This document shows positions 18,001 to 25,400 of a stretch of 64,000 nt of DNA, piece by piece; positions within the stretch are counted from its first letter, which is position 1, and each line of letters opens with the position of its first letter. The notes beneath the pieces were generated by a model. That model did not search any database. It worked only from the letters and a program-made list of their open reading frames with translations, and was not told the DNA's origin. The position numbers and the translations under genes were made by a program. Source of the DNA: CAWDDG01 sp963801065 (GTDB lineage Bacteria; Actinomycetota; Actinomycetes; Jiangellales; Jiangellaceae); the NCBI GenBank assembly GCA_963801065.1, contig CAWDDG010000008.1, positions 806,001 to 870,000 on the forward strand, in the 5' to 3' direction.

Positions 18001-18239
18001 CCCTTCATGGTCCGGTACCGGGGGAAGACGTCCTTGAAGACCCTTGCTTCGACGTGGTGCGTTCCTGGCATGCCGTTGGCGGTCGGCGGGCCCTCGTAGA
18101 ACGTCCAGCGCGGGCGGCCCTCGCTGATCCTCAACGTCCGGGCGAAGGTGTCGTGCTCGCGCCAGAACGCGAGGATCTCGCGCTCCATGGCAGGCAAGTC
18201 GACCTGGGTGGGCACCGTGCGGTACTGCAGTGTGTCCAT
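15096..18239 (-). CDS. ileS: Isoleucyl-tRNA synthetase (long, eukaryote-like type)
   Basis: 1047 residues. The first catalytic signature is in PPTANGMPGTHHVEARVFKD (HIGH-like GTHH near residue 60), the second in DDGRRMSKHLGN (KMSKS near residue 610). The editing domain contains LLVWTTTPWTLVSNTAVAAH. Cysteine pairs (APYCPRCG, HCWRCH) are present. Length and motif form match the ileS type found in mycobacteria and streptomycetes, often less mupirocin-sensitive than the short type. It charges tRNA-Ile. A T-box leader precedes it, so expression responds to uncharged tRNA-Ile. Confidence 0.97.
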   Translation of the reverse strand: MDTLQYRTVPTQVDLPAMEREILAFWREHDTFARTLRISEGRPRWTFYEGPPTANGMPGTHHVEARVFKDVFPRYRTMKGYDVPRKAGWDCHGLPVEIAVERELGFSGKGDIEAYGVAEFNARCRESVERHVDAFEAMTERMGYWVDTAEAYWTMDPAYVQSVWWSLRQVFDKGLLVEDHRVAPYCPRCGTSLSDHELAQGYETVVDPSVFVRLPLTSGPLAGRAALLVWTTTPWTLVSNTAVAAHPEVTYVAATDGTETLVVAEPLLASALGEGWTVVERFAGTEMERWEYQRPFDLVDIPDAHYVVVDDYVTTEDGTGLVHEAPAFGADDLRICKRYGLPVVNPIRPDGRFDEDVPMVGGQFFKHADAALVKDLDARGVLFRHTGYEHAYPHCWRCHTPLLYYAQPSWYIRTTAIKDALLRENERTTWYPETIKWGRYGEWLRNNVDWALSRSRYWGTPLPLWRCETEASHLVCVGSLAELSRYAGTDLSELDPHRPYVDEVTFACPHGDGTMRREPHVIDAWYDSGSMPFAQWGYPYAPGSADAFQAAYPAQFICEALDQTRGWFYTLMAVGTLVFDRSSYENVLCLGLILADDGRRMSKHLGNILEPMPLMDRHGADAVRWFMLASGSPWLPRRVGHATIQEGVRKVLLTYWNTASFLSLYGRANTWSPRDGAPPLAERPVLDRWVLSELNRLVRDVDAALDGYDTQRSGARLASFVDDLSNWYVRRSRRRFWDGDPAALATLHECVEVLTRLLAPLVPFVTERVWQDVVRPVTSDAPESVHLASWPACDEAVVDDDLAAQVALTRRLVELGRAARAESRVRIRQPLPRALVGARGWEMLLPELRAEVAEELNVAEVASLGDAAGDLVDVTVKANFRSLGRRFGKDTPRVAAAVGAADAEALAAALKADSTALLAVDGLGEVTLGPDDVVVTETPREGWAVAREGETVALDLTLTDELLRAGLAREVVRLIQEARKTSGYDVADRIQLAWHADGELATALREHRDSVADEVLATAVHDDLDALAGEPDHGDADLGLVFRLRRA

Positions 18240-18509
18240 CGCCTCGAGGGTCCTCCGTCGCGTCTCGTCGTCGACAGAGGGACGAGGACGCCCGGTCGCT
18301 CGACCCGGGATGGCCCCGCGGTACCACCCTCCTTGGCCGCCTTGCGGCGACCCACTTCGTTCGCGCGACCGGTTCTACTCGGACCGAGGCCCTTTCCTCC
18401 GGCGGCTCAGGGGTGATCTTCGTCACGGCTCGTGCCCCCGGGCTCACACCGTCCCCGGGTCGCTCGTGGCCGTCTGCCAGGACTACTCGTCCCCGTCGAC
18501 GCCTTCGCG
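18240..18509 (-). ncRNA. T-box riboswitch leader of ileS (translational type)
   Basis: On the minus strand AGGGTGGTACCGCGG (18316-18330) is the canonical T-box core. Upstream are GTGTGAGCC (18441-18449), typical of the stem I apical region, and AAGATCACCCC, whose ATC (18415-18417) is the likely isoleucine specifier codon. Near the gene, GAGGAC of the Shine-Dalgarno (18250-18255) is complementary to GTCCTC at 18284-18289, so the unbound form can sequester the ribosome site. TACACT at 18517-18522 is a probable -10. No T-run terminator is seen. Confidence 0.88.
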
Positions 18510-18556
18510 CGAGGCAAGTGTACGGCCCGGACCGAGGCGGAGGAGACTGCTTTGTC

Positions 18557-18844
18557 GTGCCGTCGACACGAGTGACGATCCGGGTCAAACCCGGAGCATC
18601 CCGGACGCACGTCGGCGGCGAGCATGCGGGCGCTCTGGTCGTGGCGGTTCGAGAACACGCCGTCGAGGGCCGGGCGACCGAGGCTGCACTCGATGCGGTC
18701 GCCACGGCGCTCGGGTTGCGGCGGCGGGACGTCCGGCTCGTCGCAGGCGCCAACCGTCGGACGAAGGTCGTCGAGCTCTCCGGGCCGGATGCCCTCGACG
18801 CCGAAGTGATGCGGTTGCGATCGGCGGGGAGAATTGAAGCCTAG
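18557..18844 (+). CDS. DUF167 (YggU) family protein
   Basis: 95 residues. VTIRVKPGASRTHVGGEHAG and GRATEAALDAVATALGLRRR match the DUF167 fold, and NRRTKVVELSG is its usual C-terminal strand region. The function is unknown; the family often travels with yggT, which lies one operon upstream. The GTG start at 18557 follows GGAGGA with about 12 nt spacing. It is divergent from ileS; the longer reading frame upstream runs through the T-box region and is not real. Confidence 0.82.
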   Translation: MPSTRVTIRVKPGASRTHVGGEHAGALVVAVREHAVEGRATEAALDAVATALGLRRRDVRLVAGANRRTKVVELSGPDALDAEVMRLRSAGRIEA

Positions 18845-18901
18845 CCCGTGTGGACCTATCCTCACGGGACCTTAACGATCACCGGAGCAGGGGGCCGCGC
18901 C

Positions 18902-19595
18902 ATGGCCGACAGCGGCAAGAGCACCACCGGGCGCGCGCGCAGCTCGAAGGCGGTGGCAACCAAGAAGCCGTCCACGAGTGCCAGCGCGGCCAAGAAGGCC
19001 GCTCCGGCGAAGAAGGCGGCAACGGCCAGGAAGGCCGTACCGGCGAAGACGACGACGGCCAGCGAAGAAGACGACGGCGGCGAAAAGGGCATCGGCTGCC
19101 AGGAAGGCCGCTCCGGCGAAGAAGGCGACAACGGCCAGGAAGGCCGTACCGGCGAAGAAGGCTGCAACCGTCCGAAGGGCACCTGCGCGCACGGCCGCTC
19201 CCGGAGCCCTCGTCGTTCGAGCCGACGAGCGCCCGTGGACCGCCAAGGAGCTGGCGGAGGTGCGCGAGCTGCTGGAAAGCGAGGCCGCACGGCTACGCGA
19301 GGAGATCTCTGACGCCGAGTCCGACATCGCCGACATGCTGCGCAACAGCTCGGACACCGGCGGCGAGGACCAGGCCGACACCGGGTCGAAGACCTTCGAG
19401 CGCGAGCACGAGATGTCGCTGGCGGCCAGCCACCGCGACATCCTCGGCCAGACCGAGCGTGCTCTGGCCAAGATCGACGACGGTTCCTATGGCGTGTGTG
19501 AGAGCTGCGGCAACCCGATCGGCAAGGCGCGGCTGCAGGCGTTCCCTCGTGCGACACTGTGCATGACATGCAAGCAGCGGGAGGAGCGTCGCTGA
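18902..19595 (+). pseudogene. TraR/DksA-type zinc-finger protein with Lys/Ala-rich tail, frameshifted (likely assembly error)
   Basis: The ATG at 18902 opens MADSGKSTTGRARSSKAVA, then a histone-H1-like tail (AKKAAPAKKAATARKAVPAK). After about base 19061 the tail continues in another frame (PAKKTTAAKRASAARKAAPA) and leads into a DksA/TraR domain: ADERPWTAKELAEVRELLES and a four-Cys zinc finger CESCGNPIG...LCMTCK. The total is 3n+1 nt, so one extra base fits. Two near-identical 54-bp repeats (18995-19048 and 19104-19157, one mismatch) lie 109 bp apart, not a multiple of three, supporting an indel between them. The intact protein would be about 230 residues. Such proteins precede lspA in many actinobacteria. 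TATCCT at 18857-18862 may be its -10. Confidence 0.85.
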
Positions 19596-20170
19596 CGCGC
19601 GACGCCGAGCAGAGCAACGCGGGAGGACGCCGCAGGGTCGGCGTCCTCATCGCTGTGGCAGCGGCCGTGCTGGTCCTCGATCAGGTCACCAAGATCATTG
19701 CGGTCGAGTGGATCGGCGACGGACGCACCGTCGAGGTCGTCGGCGGTGTGCTCCAGCTCCGGCTGGTGCGAAACCCCGGCGCGGCGTTCAGCCTGGCCAC
19801 GAACATGACCATCGTCCTCGCGGTGGTCGCCACCGCCGTCGTCGCGGTCATCCTGCGGATCAGCCGGCGGCTGCGGAGCGTGCCCTGGGCCGTGGCGCTC
19901 GGTGGACTGCTCGGTGGTGCGGTCGGCAACCTCGTCGACCGGGTGTTCCGCGAGCCTGCACCGCTTCGGGGTCACGTGGTCGACTTCCTCGAGTTTCCGA
20001 ACTGGCCGGTATTCAACCTCGCCGACTCCGCGATCGTCGGCTCCGCGGTCCTGGTCGTCCTGCTGAGCCTGCGTGGCGTGACCTATGACGGCACCGGGGC
20101 CGTGAAGCCCGCGGGCGAGCCGCCCGAGGGCTCGGCCCCAGAAGTCGGACCGGAGCAGGAGAAGTCGTGA
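19559..20170 (+). CDS. lspA: Lipoprotein signal peptidase LspA
   Basis: About 190-203 residues with four membrane helices. Catalytic aspartates lie in the family blocks VRNPGAAFSLA...GGAVGNLVDRVFR and FNLADSAIVGS. It cleaves lipoprotein signal peptides after Lgt acts (lgt at 47853; several lipoproteins occur in the window). The start is uncertain: GTG 19559 and ATG 19568 have no ribosome site and lie inside the upstream zinc-finger gene, whereas a CTG at 19592 overlaps the upstream stop (CTGA) and has GGGAGGAG five bases ahead. The outer limit is given here. The end overlaps rluD (GTGA). Confidence 0.92.
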   Translation: MHDMQAAGGASLTRDAEQSNAGGRRRVGVLIAVAAAVLVLDQVTKIIAVEWIGDGRTVEVVGGVLQLRLVRNPGAAFSLATNMTIVLAVVATAVVAVILRISRRLRSVPWAVALGGLLGGAVGNLVDRVFREPAPLRGHVVDFLEFPNWPVFNLADSAIVGSAVLVVLLSLRGVTYDGTGAVKPAGEPPEGSAPEVGPEQEKS

Positions 20171-21093
20171 CCGACCGCCGGGGCCTGCCGGTTCCCGACG
20201 GCCTCGAAGGCGAGCGCCTCGACGCCGCCATGGCACGGCTGTTCGGGCTCTCCCGTAACCGTGCGGCCAACCTGATCGAGCGCGGCAACGTCCTGGTCGA
20301 CGGTGCCGGCGCGGCGAAGTCCGATCGCGTACGCGCAGGGGCATGGCTCGACGTAGAGCTTCCGGCGCCGCCCACGCCGGTCGAGGTCGTCCCCGAGCAC
20401 GTCGAAGGCATGCTGGTCGTCCACGACGACGACGACCTGGTGGTCGTCGACAAGCCGGTCGGCGTGGCGGCCCATCCGAGTCCGGGGTGGAGCGGACCGA
20501 CGGTCGTCGGCGGCCTGGCCGGTGCCGGCTTTCGGATCTCGACCAGCGGTACGGCCGAGCGGCAGGGGATCGTGCACCGACTGGACGTCGGCACCAGCGG
20601 GTTGATGGTCGTCGCCAAGTCCGAGCGGGCATACACCCTGCTCAAGCGGCAGTTCAGGGACCGCACCGTCGACAAGGTCTACCACGCCCTCGTCCAGGGA
20701 CACCCCGACCCGGCCCGTGGCACCGTGGATGCGCCCATCGACCGGCACCCCACCCACGACTACCGCTGGGCGGTCGTCGCCGAGGGTAGGCCCAGCGTCA
20801 CCCATTACGACACACTTGAGGCCTTCCCTGCCGCAAGCCTGCTCGAGATCCACCTCGAGACCGGGCGCACGCACCAGATCCGCGTTCACATGAGCGCGCT
20901 GCGGCATCCGTGTGTCGGCGACCTGACGTACGGCGCCGATCCCAGCCTGGCCTCCCGCCTCGGCCTGGAGCGGCAGTGGCTGCACGCGGTCCGGCTCGGC
21001 TTCGAGCATCCGGGCACCGGCCTGCACGTCGAATTCGTGTCCCCGTATCCGGCCGACCTCCAGCATGCCCTTGAGCTGCTCTCCGACGGATGA
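20167..21093 (+). CDS. rluD: RluA/RluD-family 23S rRNA pseudouridine synthase
   Basis: 308 residues. An S4 RNA-binding domain (about 15-65: RLDAAMARLFGLSRNRAANL) is followed by the synthase domain with DLVVVDKPVGVAAHPS, the catalytic Asp in HRLDVGTSGLMVVAKS, and the C-terminal ETGRTHQIRVHMSALRHPCVGD. Exact target uridines cannot be read; RluD-like by architecture. The GTG overlaps the lspA stop, and the lspA-rluD pairing is conserved in actinobacteria. Confidence 0.92.
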   Translation: MTDRRGLPVPDGLEGERLDAAMARLFGLSRNRAANLIERGNVLVDGAGAAKSDRVRAGAWLDVELPAPPTPVEVVPEHVEGMLVVHDDDDLVVVDKPVGVAAHPSPGWSGPTVVGGLAGAGFRISTSGTAERQGIVHRLDVGTSGLMVVAKSERAYTLLKRQFRDRTVDKVYHALVQGHPDPARGTVDAPIDRHPTHDYRWAVVAEGRPSVTHYDTLEAFPAASLLEIHLETGRTHQIRVHMSALRHPCVGDLTYGADPSLASRLGLERQWLHAVRLGFEHPGTGLHVEFVSPYPADLQHALELLSDG

Positions 21094-21186
21094 GCCCTGT
21101 CGGCGGACTCGCCGCCTGGGTGCACAGGTTGCGAGACGACGGTCCTGCCATATGAGACGGGGTCGCGTCCGACGCCGCGCTGACGC

Positions 21187-21192
21187 TAACGT
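21187..21192 (+). promoter_or_regulatory. -10 element (TAACGT) for the aromatic leader peptide
   Basis: TAACGT ends 7 nt before the GTG of the putative leader peptide at 21200, the same geometry as the leaderless promoters elsewhere in this window. No clear -35 is visible. Confidence 0.5.
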
Positions 21193-21199
21193 CCTGCCC

Positions 21200-21259
21200 G
21201 TGCGTCAGGCGTATTTCGCGTTTACGAAGCCGGCCGGGTGGCCGGCGGCGTCGACGTGA
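21200..21259 (+). CDS. Putative aromatic-rich leader peptide (attenuator)
   Basis: A 19-codon frame from GTG: MRQAYFAFTKPAGWPAAST, then TGA. It holds Tyr5, Phe6, Phe8 and Trp14, a strong excess of aromatic residues. The Trp codon sits in the loop and stem of a hairpin, CCGGCC-GGGT-GGCCGG (21230-21245). An attenuator-like hairpin follows at 21290 and the chorismate mutase fusion gene at 21379. The layout is that of ribosome-mediated attenuation sensing Tyr/Phe/Trp charging. This is inference from layout; the peptide has no recognised homologue. Confidence 0.6.
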   Translation: MRQAYFAFTKPAGWPAAST

Positions 21260-21289
21260 CTTGACGTAGCACCACCCGAGTCGGCACAA

Positions 21290-21316
21290 GGCTTCAGGCG
21301 ATCGCCTGAGGCCTTT
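21290..21316 (+). terminator. Attenuator-like hairpin before the chorismate mutase fusion gene
   Basis: GGCTTCAGGCG (21290-21300) pairs with CGCCTGAGGCC (21303-21313) with one G-U, leaving an AT loop, followed by TTT. It sits 30 nt after the leader peptide stop and 63 nt before the gene. Together they suggest transcription attenuation. Confidence 0.6.
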
Positions 21317-21378
21317 CGTCATCCAAGCGGCCGGCTCGGGCAGCGTCACCGGGTGCCGGCCCAGACTGAGGAGCACCC

Positions 21379-22341
21379 GTGGCCACATCGGCCGAGCAGT
21401 CCGCGACTCTCGAGCATCGAAGCGTCCGCATCGGTATCCACGTCGTCGGAGGCACCCGCCTGCCCGTGCTCGCCGGTCCACGCCTCGGGGCCGACCTCGT
21501 CCATCTGAGCCTCCGGCGTCGTCATGGTGTCCCGGGTGCCGCGGCGGAGGTCGAGCGGGCGCGCGACCTCACGGTGGCACCGTTGCTGGTCGAGCCCTTC
21601 TCGGCCGACGACCTGCCGGCCATCCGGCAGTACGCGGACGGAGTCGTGGTCGGCGGCGCATGGATGCAGGACTTCCGGTTGCTCGCCGCGGTCGGGCAGC
21701 TGGGGCTGCCGGTCGTGCTACATCGCGGCCACCACTGCACGGTGGACGAGTGGCTCTCGTCCGTCGAGTACCTGCGCGCCGAGCGCAACGACGACGTCGT
21801 GCTCTGCGAGAGCGGAAGCCGCCGGCACGTCGGCGGACGGACGACCCTCGACCTCGCTCTCGTGCGTGAGGTCCGTGAGCGCTCTGGCCTTCCCGTGGTC
21901 GTCGACGTCGGTGACACGCCGTGGCTCGCTGCGTCGGCCGTGGCGGCCGGTGCCGACGGGGTGTGGCTCGCGGAGGACGCCGCTCCGAGCGACGTTCAGA
22001 CCGCGCTCGAGGCGACGACCACGCTCACGCCGGTCGTCCGACAGGTCAACCCCCGCTCGCTGGCCGGCTGCCGGGAGGCGATCGACCGGGTCGACGCCGC
22101 GCTGGCCTCGCTGCTCGAGTACCGCGTGACGCTCGCGACCGAGGTCCAGCGGCACAAGCGGGTCAGCGGGCACGCCGGACGCGACCAGCGGCGCGAGGCC
22201 GAGATCGTCCGGGCCATGTCCAACAGAGCACCGTCGATCGCCCGCGACCAGCTGGCGCGGATCATGGACGCCGTCATCACCGGCGGCCTGGATGCGGCGG
22301 ATACCGCGATCGGGACGGAGCCTCCGCTCTGGCGGTTGTAG
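21379..22341 (+). CDS. Degenerate DAHP-synthase-like domain fused to AroQ chorismate mutase
   Basis: 320 residues. Residues about 18-210 follow the type I DAHP synthase barrel (GGAWMQDFRLLAAVGQLGLP, TVDEWLSSVEYLRAERNDDV, TLDLALVREVRERSGLPVVV), but key sites are changed: AGPC appears as AGPR, the K-R-G loop as HRG, CERG as CESG, and the conserved PSH is missing. Residues about 225-305 are an AroQ chorismate mutase (IDRVDAALASLLEYRVTLAT, EVQRHKRVSG, REAEIVRAMSNRAPS). Chorismate mutase makes prephenate for Phe/Tyr. The first domain may be a regulatory relic. GAGGAG stands 5-7 nt before the GTG. Preceded by an aromatic leader and attenuator. Confidence 0.75.
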   Translation: MATSAEQSATLEHRSVRIGIHVVGGTRLPVLAGPRLGADLVHLSLRRRHGVPGAAAEVERARDLTVAPLLVEPFSADDLPAIRQYADGVVVGGAWMQDFRLLAAVGQLGLPVVLHRGHHCTVDEWLSSVEYLRAERNDDVVLCESGSRRHVGGRTTLDLALVREVRERSGLPVVVDVGDTPWLAASAVAAGADGVWLAEDAAPSDVQTALEATTTLTPVVRQVNPRSLAGCREAIDRVDAALASLLEYRVTLATEVQRHKRVSGHAGRDQRREAEIVRAMSNRAPSIARDQLARIMDAVITGGLDAADTAIGTEPPLWRL

Positions 22342-22428
22342 GCAGGTGTCCGAACGGCCGGTCCGGCGGTTGTGTGAAGCAGTGGCAGCATGACGGCGAG
22401 GCGGCCATGGACTGTCACCGAGTGCTCC

Positions 22429-22434
22429 TAGACT
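22429..22434 (+). promoter_or_regulatory. -10 element (TAGACT) upstream of dnaE
   Basis: TAGACT lies 39 nt before the dnaE GTG, which has its own GAGGAGG (22456-22462). This would give a short leader rather than a leaderless mRNA. No clear -35. Confidence 0.4.
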
Positions 22435-22473
22435 CGCGTCCGAACCCCGCCCGCCGAGGAGGCCTCAACCGTC

Positions 22474-25400
22474 GTGCCCGACCCGCCCGCCCAGAATCCC
22501 GACGCGAGTTTCGTGCACCTCCACGTGCACACCGAGTACTCGATGCTCGATGGGGCGGCCCGGCTCGACGACCTGTTCTCCGAAGCGGCGAAGCAAGGCA
22601 TGCCGGCACTGGCCATGACCGACCACGGCAACGTCTTCGGCGCTTACGACTTCTACCGGAAAGCCCACAAGCACGGCGTCAAACCCGTGGTGGGCACCGA
22701 GGCGTATGTCACGCCACGCACCTCCAGGTTCGACAAGACCAGGGTGCGGTGGGGCAACGGCGGCGAGGACGACGTGTCCGGCGGCGGCGCGTACACCCAC
22801 CTGACGATGCTCGCCGAGAACACCGGCGGCATGCACAACCTGTTCCGGCTCTCCTCGCTGGCCTCGCTCGAAGGGTTCTACTTCAAGCCGCGCATGGACC
22901 GCGAGCTGCTGCAGACCTACGCCGGTGGGTTGATCGGGACCACCGGCTGCCCGGGCGGCGAGGTCCAGACCATGCTCCGGCTGGGCAGGTATGACCAAGC
23001 CCTCGCCACGGCAGCCGAGTTCCGTGACATCTTCGGCCCCGACAACTACTACGTCGAGCTGATGGACCACGGCCTTCCCGTGGAGCGCCGGGTCCGCGAG
23101 GATCTGCTGCGCCTCGCGCGCGACCTGCGGCTGCCTCTGGTGGCGACCAACGACCTCCACTACACCTATCGCGGCGACCACGAGGCACACGCCGTGCTGC
23201 TCTGCGTGCAGTCCGGCTCCACGCTGGCCGACCCGAACCGGTTCAAGTTCGAGGCCGACGACTTCTACCTCAAGTCCGCGCAGGAGATGCGCGCGATCTG
23301 GTCGGAGCTGCCGGAGGCGTGCGACAACACCCTGCGTATCGCCGAGCGGTGCGACGTCAGGTTCACCGAGGCCGCCAACTTCATGCCCCGGTTCCCGGTA
23401 CCCGACGGCGAGGACGAGACGTCCTGGTTCGTCAAGGAGGTCGAGCGCGGCCTTGGGGTGCGCTATCCGGGCGCCGTGCCGGACCAGGTGCGCCGGCAGT
23501 CTGCATACGAGACCGAGGTCATCTGCGACAAGGGATACCCGGGCTACTTCCTGGTCGTCGCCGACTTCATCAACTGGGCCAAGGAGCAGGGAATCCGGGT
23601 GGGACCGGGCCGGGGCTCGGCGGCGGGCGCGATCGTCGCCTATGCGCTGGGGATCACCGACCTCGACCCGATCAAGCACGGCCTGGTCTTCGAGCGGTTC
23701 CTCAACCCCGAACGTGCGTCGATGCCCGACATCGACATCGACTTCGACGAGCGCCGCCGCGCCGACGTGATCCGCTATGTCACCGACAAGTACGGCTCGG
23801 ACCGGGTGGCGCAGATCGTGACGTACGGCACCATCAAGGCCAAGCAGGCGATCAAGGACGCGTCGCGGGTGCTCGGCTACCCGTTCGCGATGGGCGAGCG
23901 GATCACGAAGGCGATGCCCCCGTCGGTCATGGGCAAGGAGATCTCCCTGTCCGGCATCTTCGACCCGGTCGACAAGCGTCACTCCGAGGCGGTGGAGTTC
24001 CGCGAGCTCTACGCCTCCGACGCCGAGGTCCAGAAGGTCGTCGACACGGCAAAGGGGCTGGAGAACCTCAAGCGCCAATGGGGCGTCCACGCCGCCGGCG
24101 TGATCATGTCGTCGGAACCGCTCATCGATCACATCCCGATCATGAGGCGGGAGCAGGACGGCGCGATCATCACGCAGTTCGACTACCCGACCTGCGAGGC
24201 GCTCGGCCTGGTCAAGATGGATTTCCTGGGCCTGCGGAACCTCACGGTCCTCGACGACGCGTGCAAGAACATCGTCCGCAACGGCAAGAACCCGGTCGAC
24301 CTCGAGACGCTGGCGCTGGACGACCCGGCTACCTACGATCTGCTTTCCCGAGGCGACACGCTGGGCGTGTTCCAGCTCGACGGCGGCCCGATGCGGGCGT
24401 TGCTGAGGCTGATGAAGCCGGACACGTTCGCCGACATCTCCGCCGTCGGTGCGCTGTACCGCCCAGGCCCGATGGGTGCGCAGTCGCACACCAACTACGC
24501 GCTGCGCAAGAACGCCAAGCAGCCGATCACGCCCATCCACCCGGAGTTGGCCGAGCCGCTGGCCGAGATCCTGGACGAGACCTACGGGCTGATCGTCTAC
24601 CAGGAGCAGGTGCTGTCGATCGCCCAGAAGGTCGCCGGGTACACGCTGGGCAAAGCGGACCTGCTCCGCCGGGCGATGGGCAAGAAGAAGCGCGAGGTGC
24701 TCGACGCCGAGTTCGTCGGGTTCTCCGACGGGATGAAGGCGGCGGGATTCTCGCTCGGCGCGATCAAGACGCTCTGGGACATCCTCGTCCCGTTCTCCGA
24801 CTACGCCTTCAACAAGGCGCACAGCGCGGCGTACGGGCTGGTCTCCTACTGGACCGCCTTCCTCAAGGCCAACTATCCGGGCGAGTACATGGCGGCCCTG
24901 CTCACCAGCGTGCGCGACGACAAGGACAAGACGGCGCTCTACCTGGGCGTGTGCCGGCGCATGGGGATCAAGGTCCTGCCGCCGGACGTCAACGAGTCCG
25001 AAGGCGACTTCACGCCGGTCGGTACCGACGTCCGGTTCGGCCTGGCCGCCATCCGCAACGTCGGCGGCAACGTCGTCGAGGGCATCGTGTCCACGCGAGC
25101 CGCCGAGGGCCGGTTCGAGTCCTTCCCGGACTTCATGGACAAGGTTCCGGTGGTCGTGTGCAACAAGCGGGTCGTCGAGTCGCTGGTCAAGGCCGGAGCG
25201 TTCGACTCCCTCGGCTACTCGCGGCGGTCGCTCGCCGCGTGCCACGACGAGGCGGTCGACATCGTCGTCGACCTCAAGCGCAACGAGGCGATCGGCCAGT
25301 TCGACCTGTTCGGCGGGGCCGACGGTGACCGGCAGGGCCTCGAGATCGCGGTACCGGAGCTCCCGGAGTGGGACAAGCAGGTCAAGCTCGGCTACGAGCG

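Noticed and set aside
18995..19157. The 54-bp direct repeats as a CRISPR or tandem repeat array
   Set aside because: There are only two copies and both encode the Lys/Ala tail of the TraR/DksA-like protein.
21290..21313. The hairpin as a simple terminator for rluD
   Set aside because: It is nearly 200 nt after the rluD stop and follows a separate promoter and short aromatic ORF, so attenuation of the next gene fits better.
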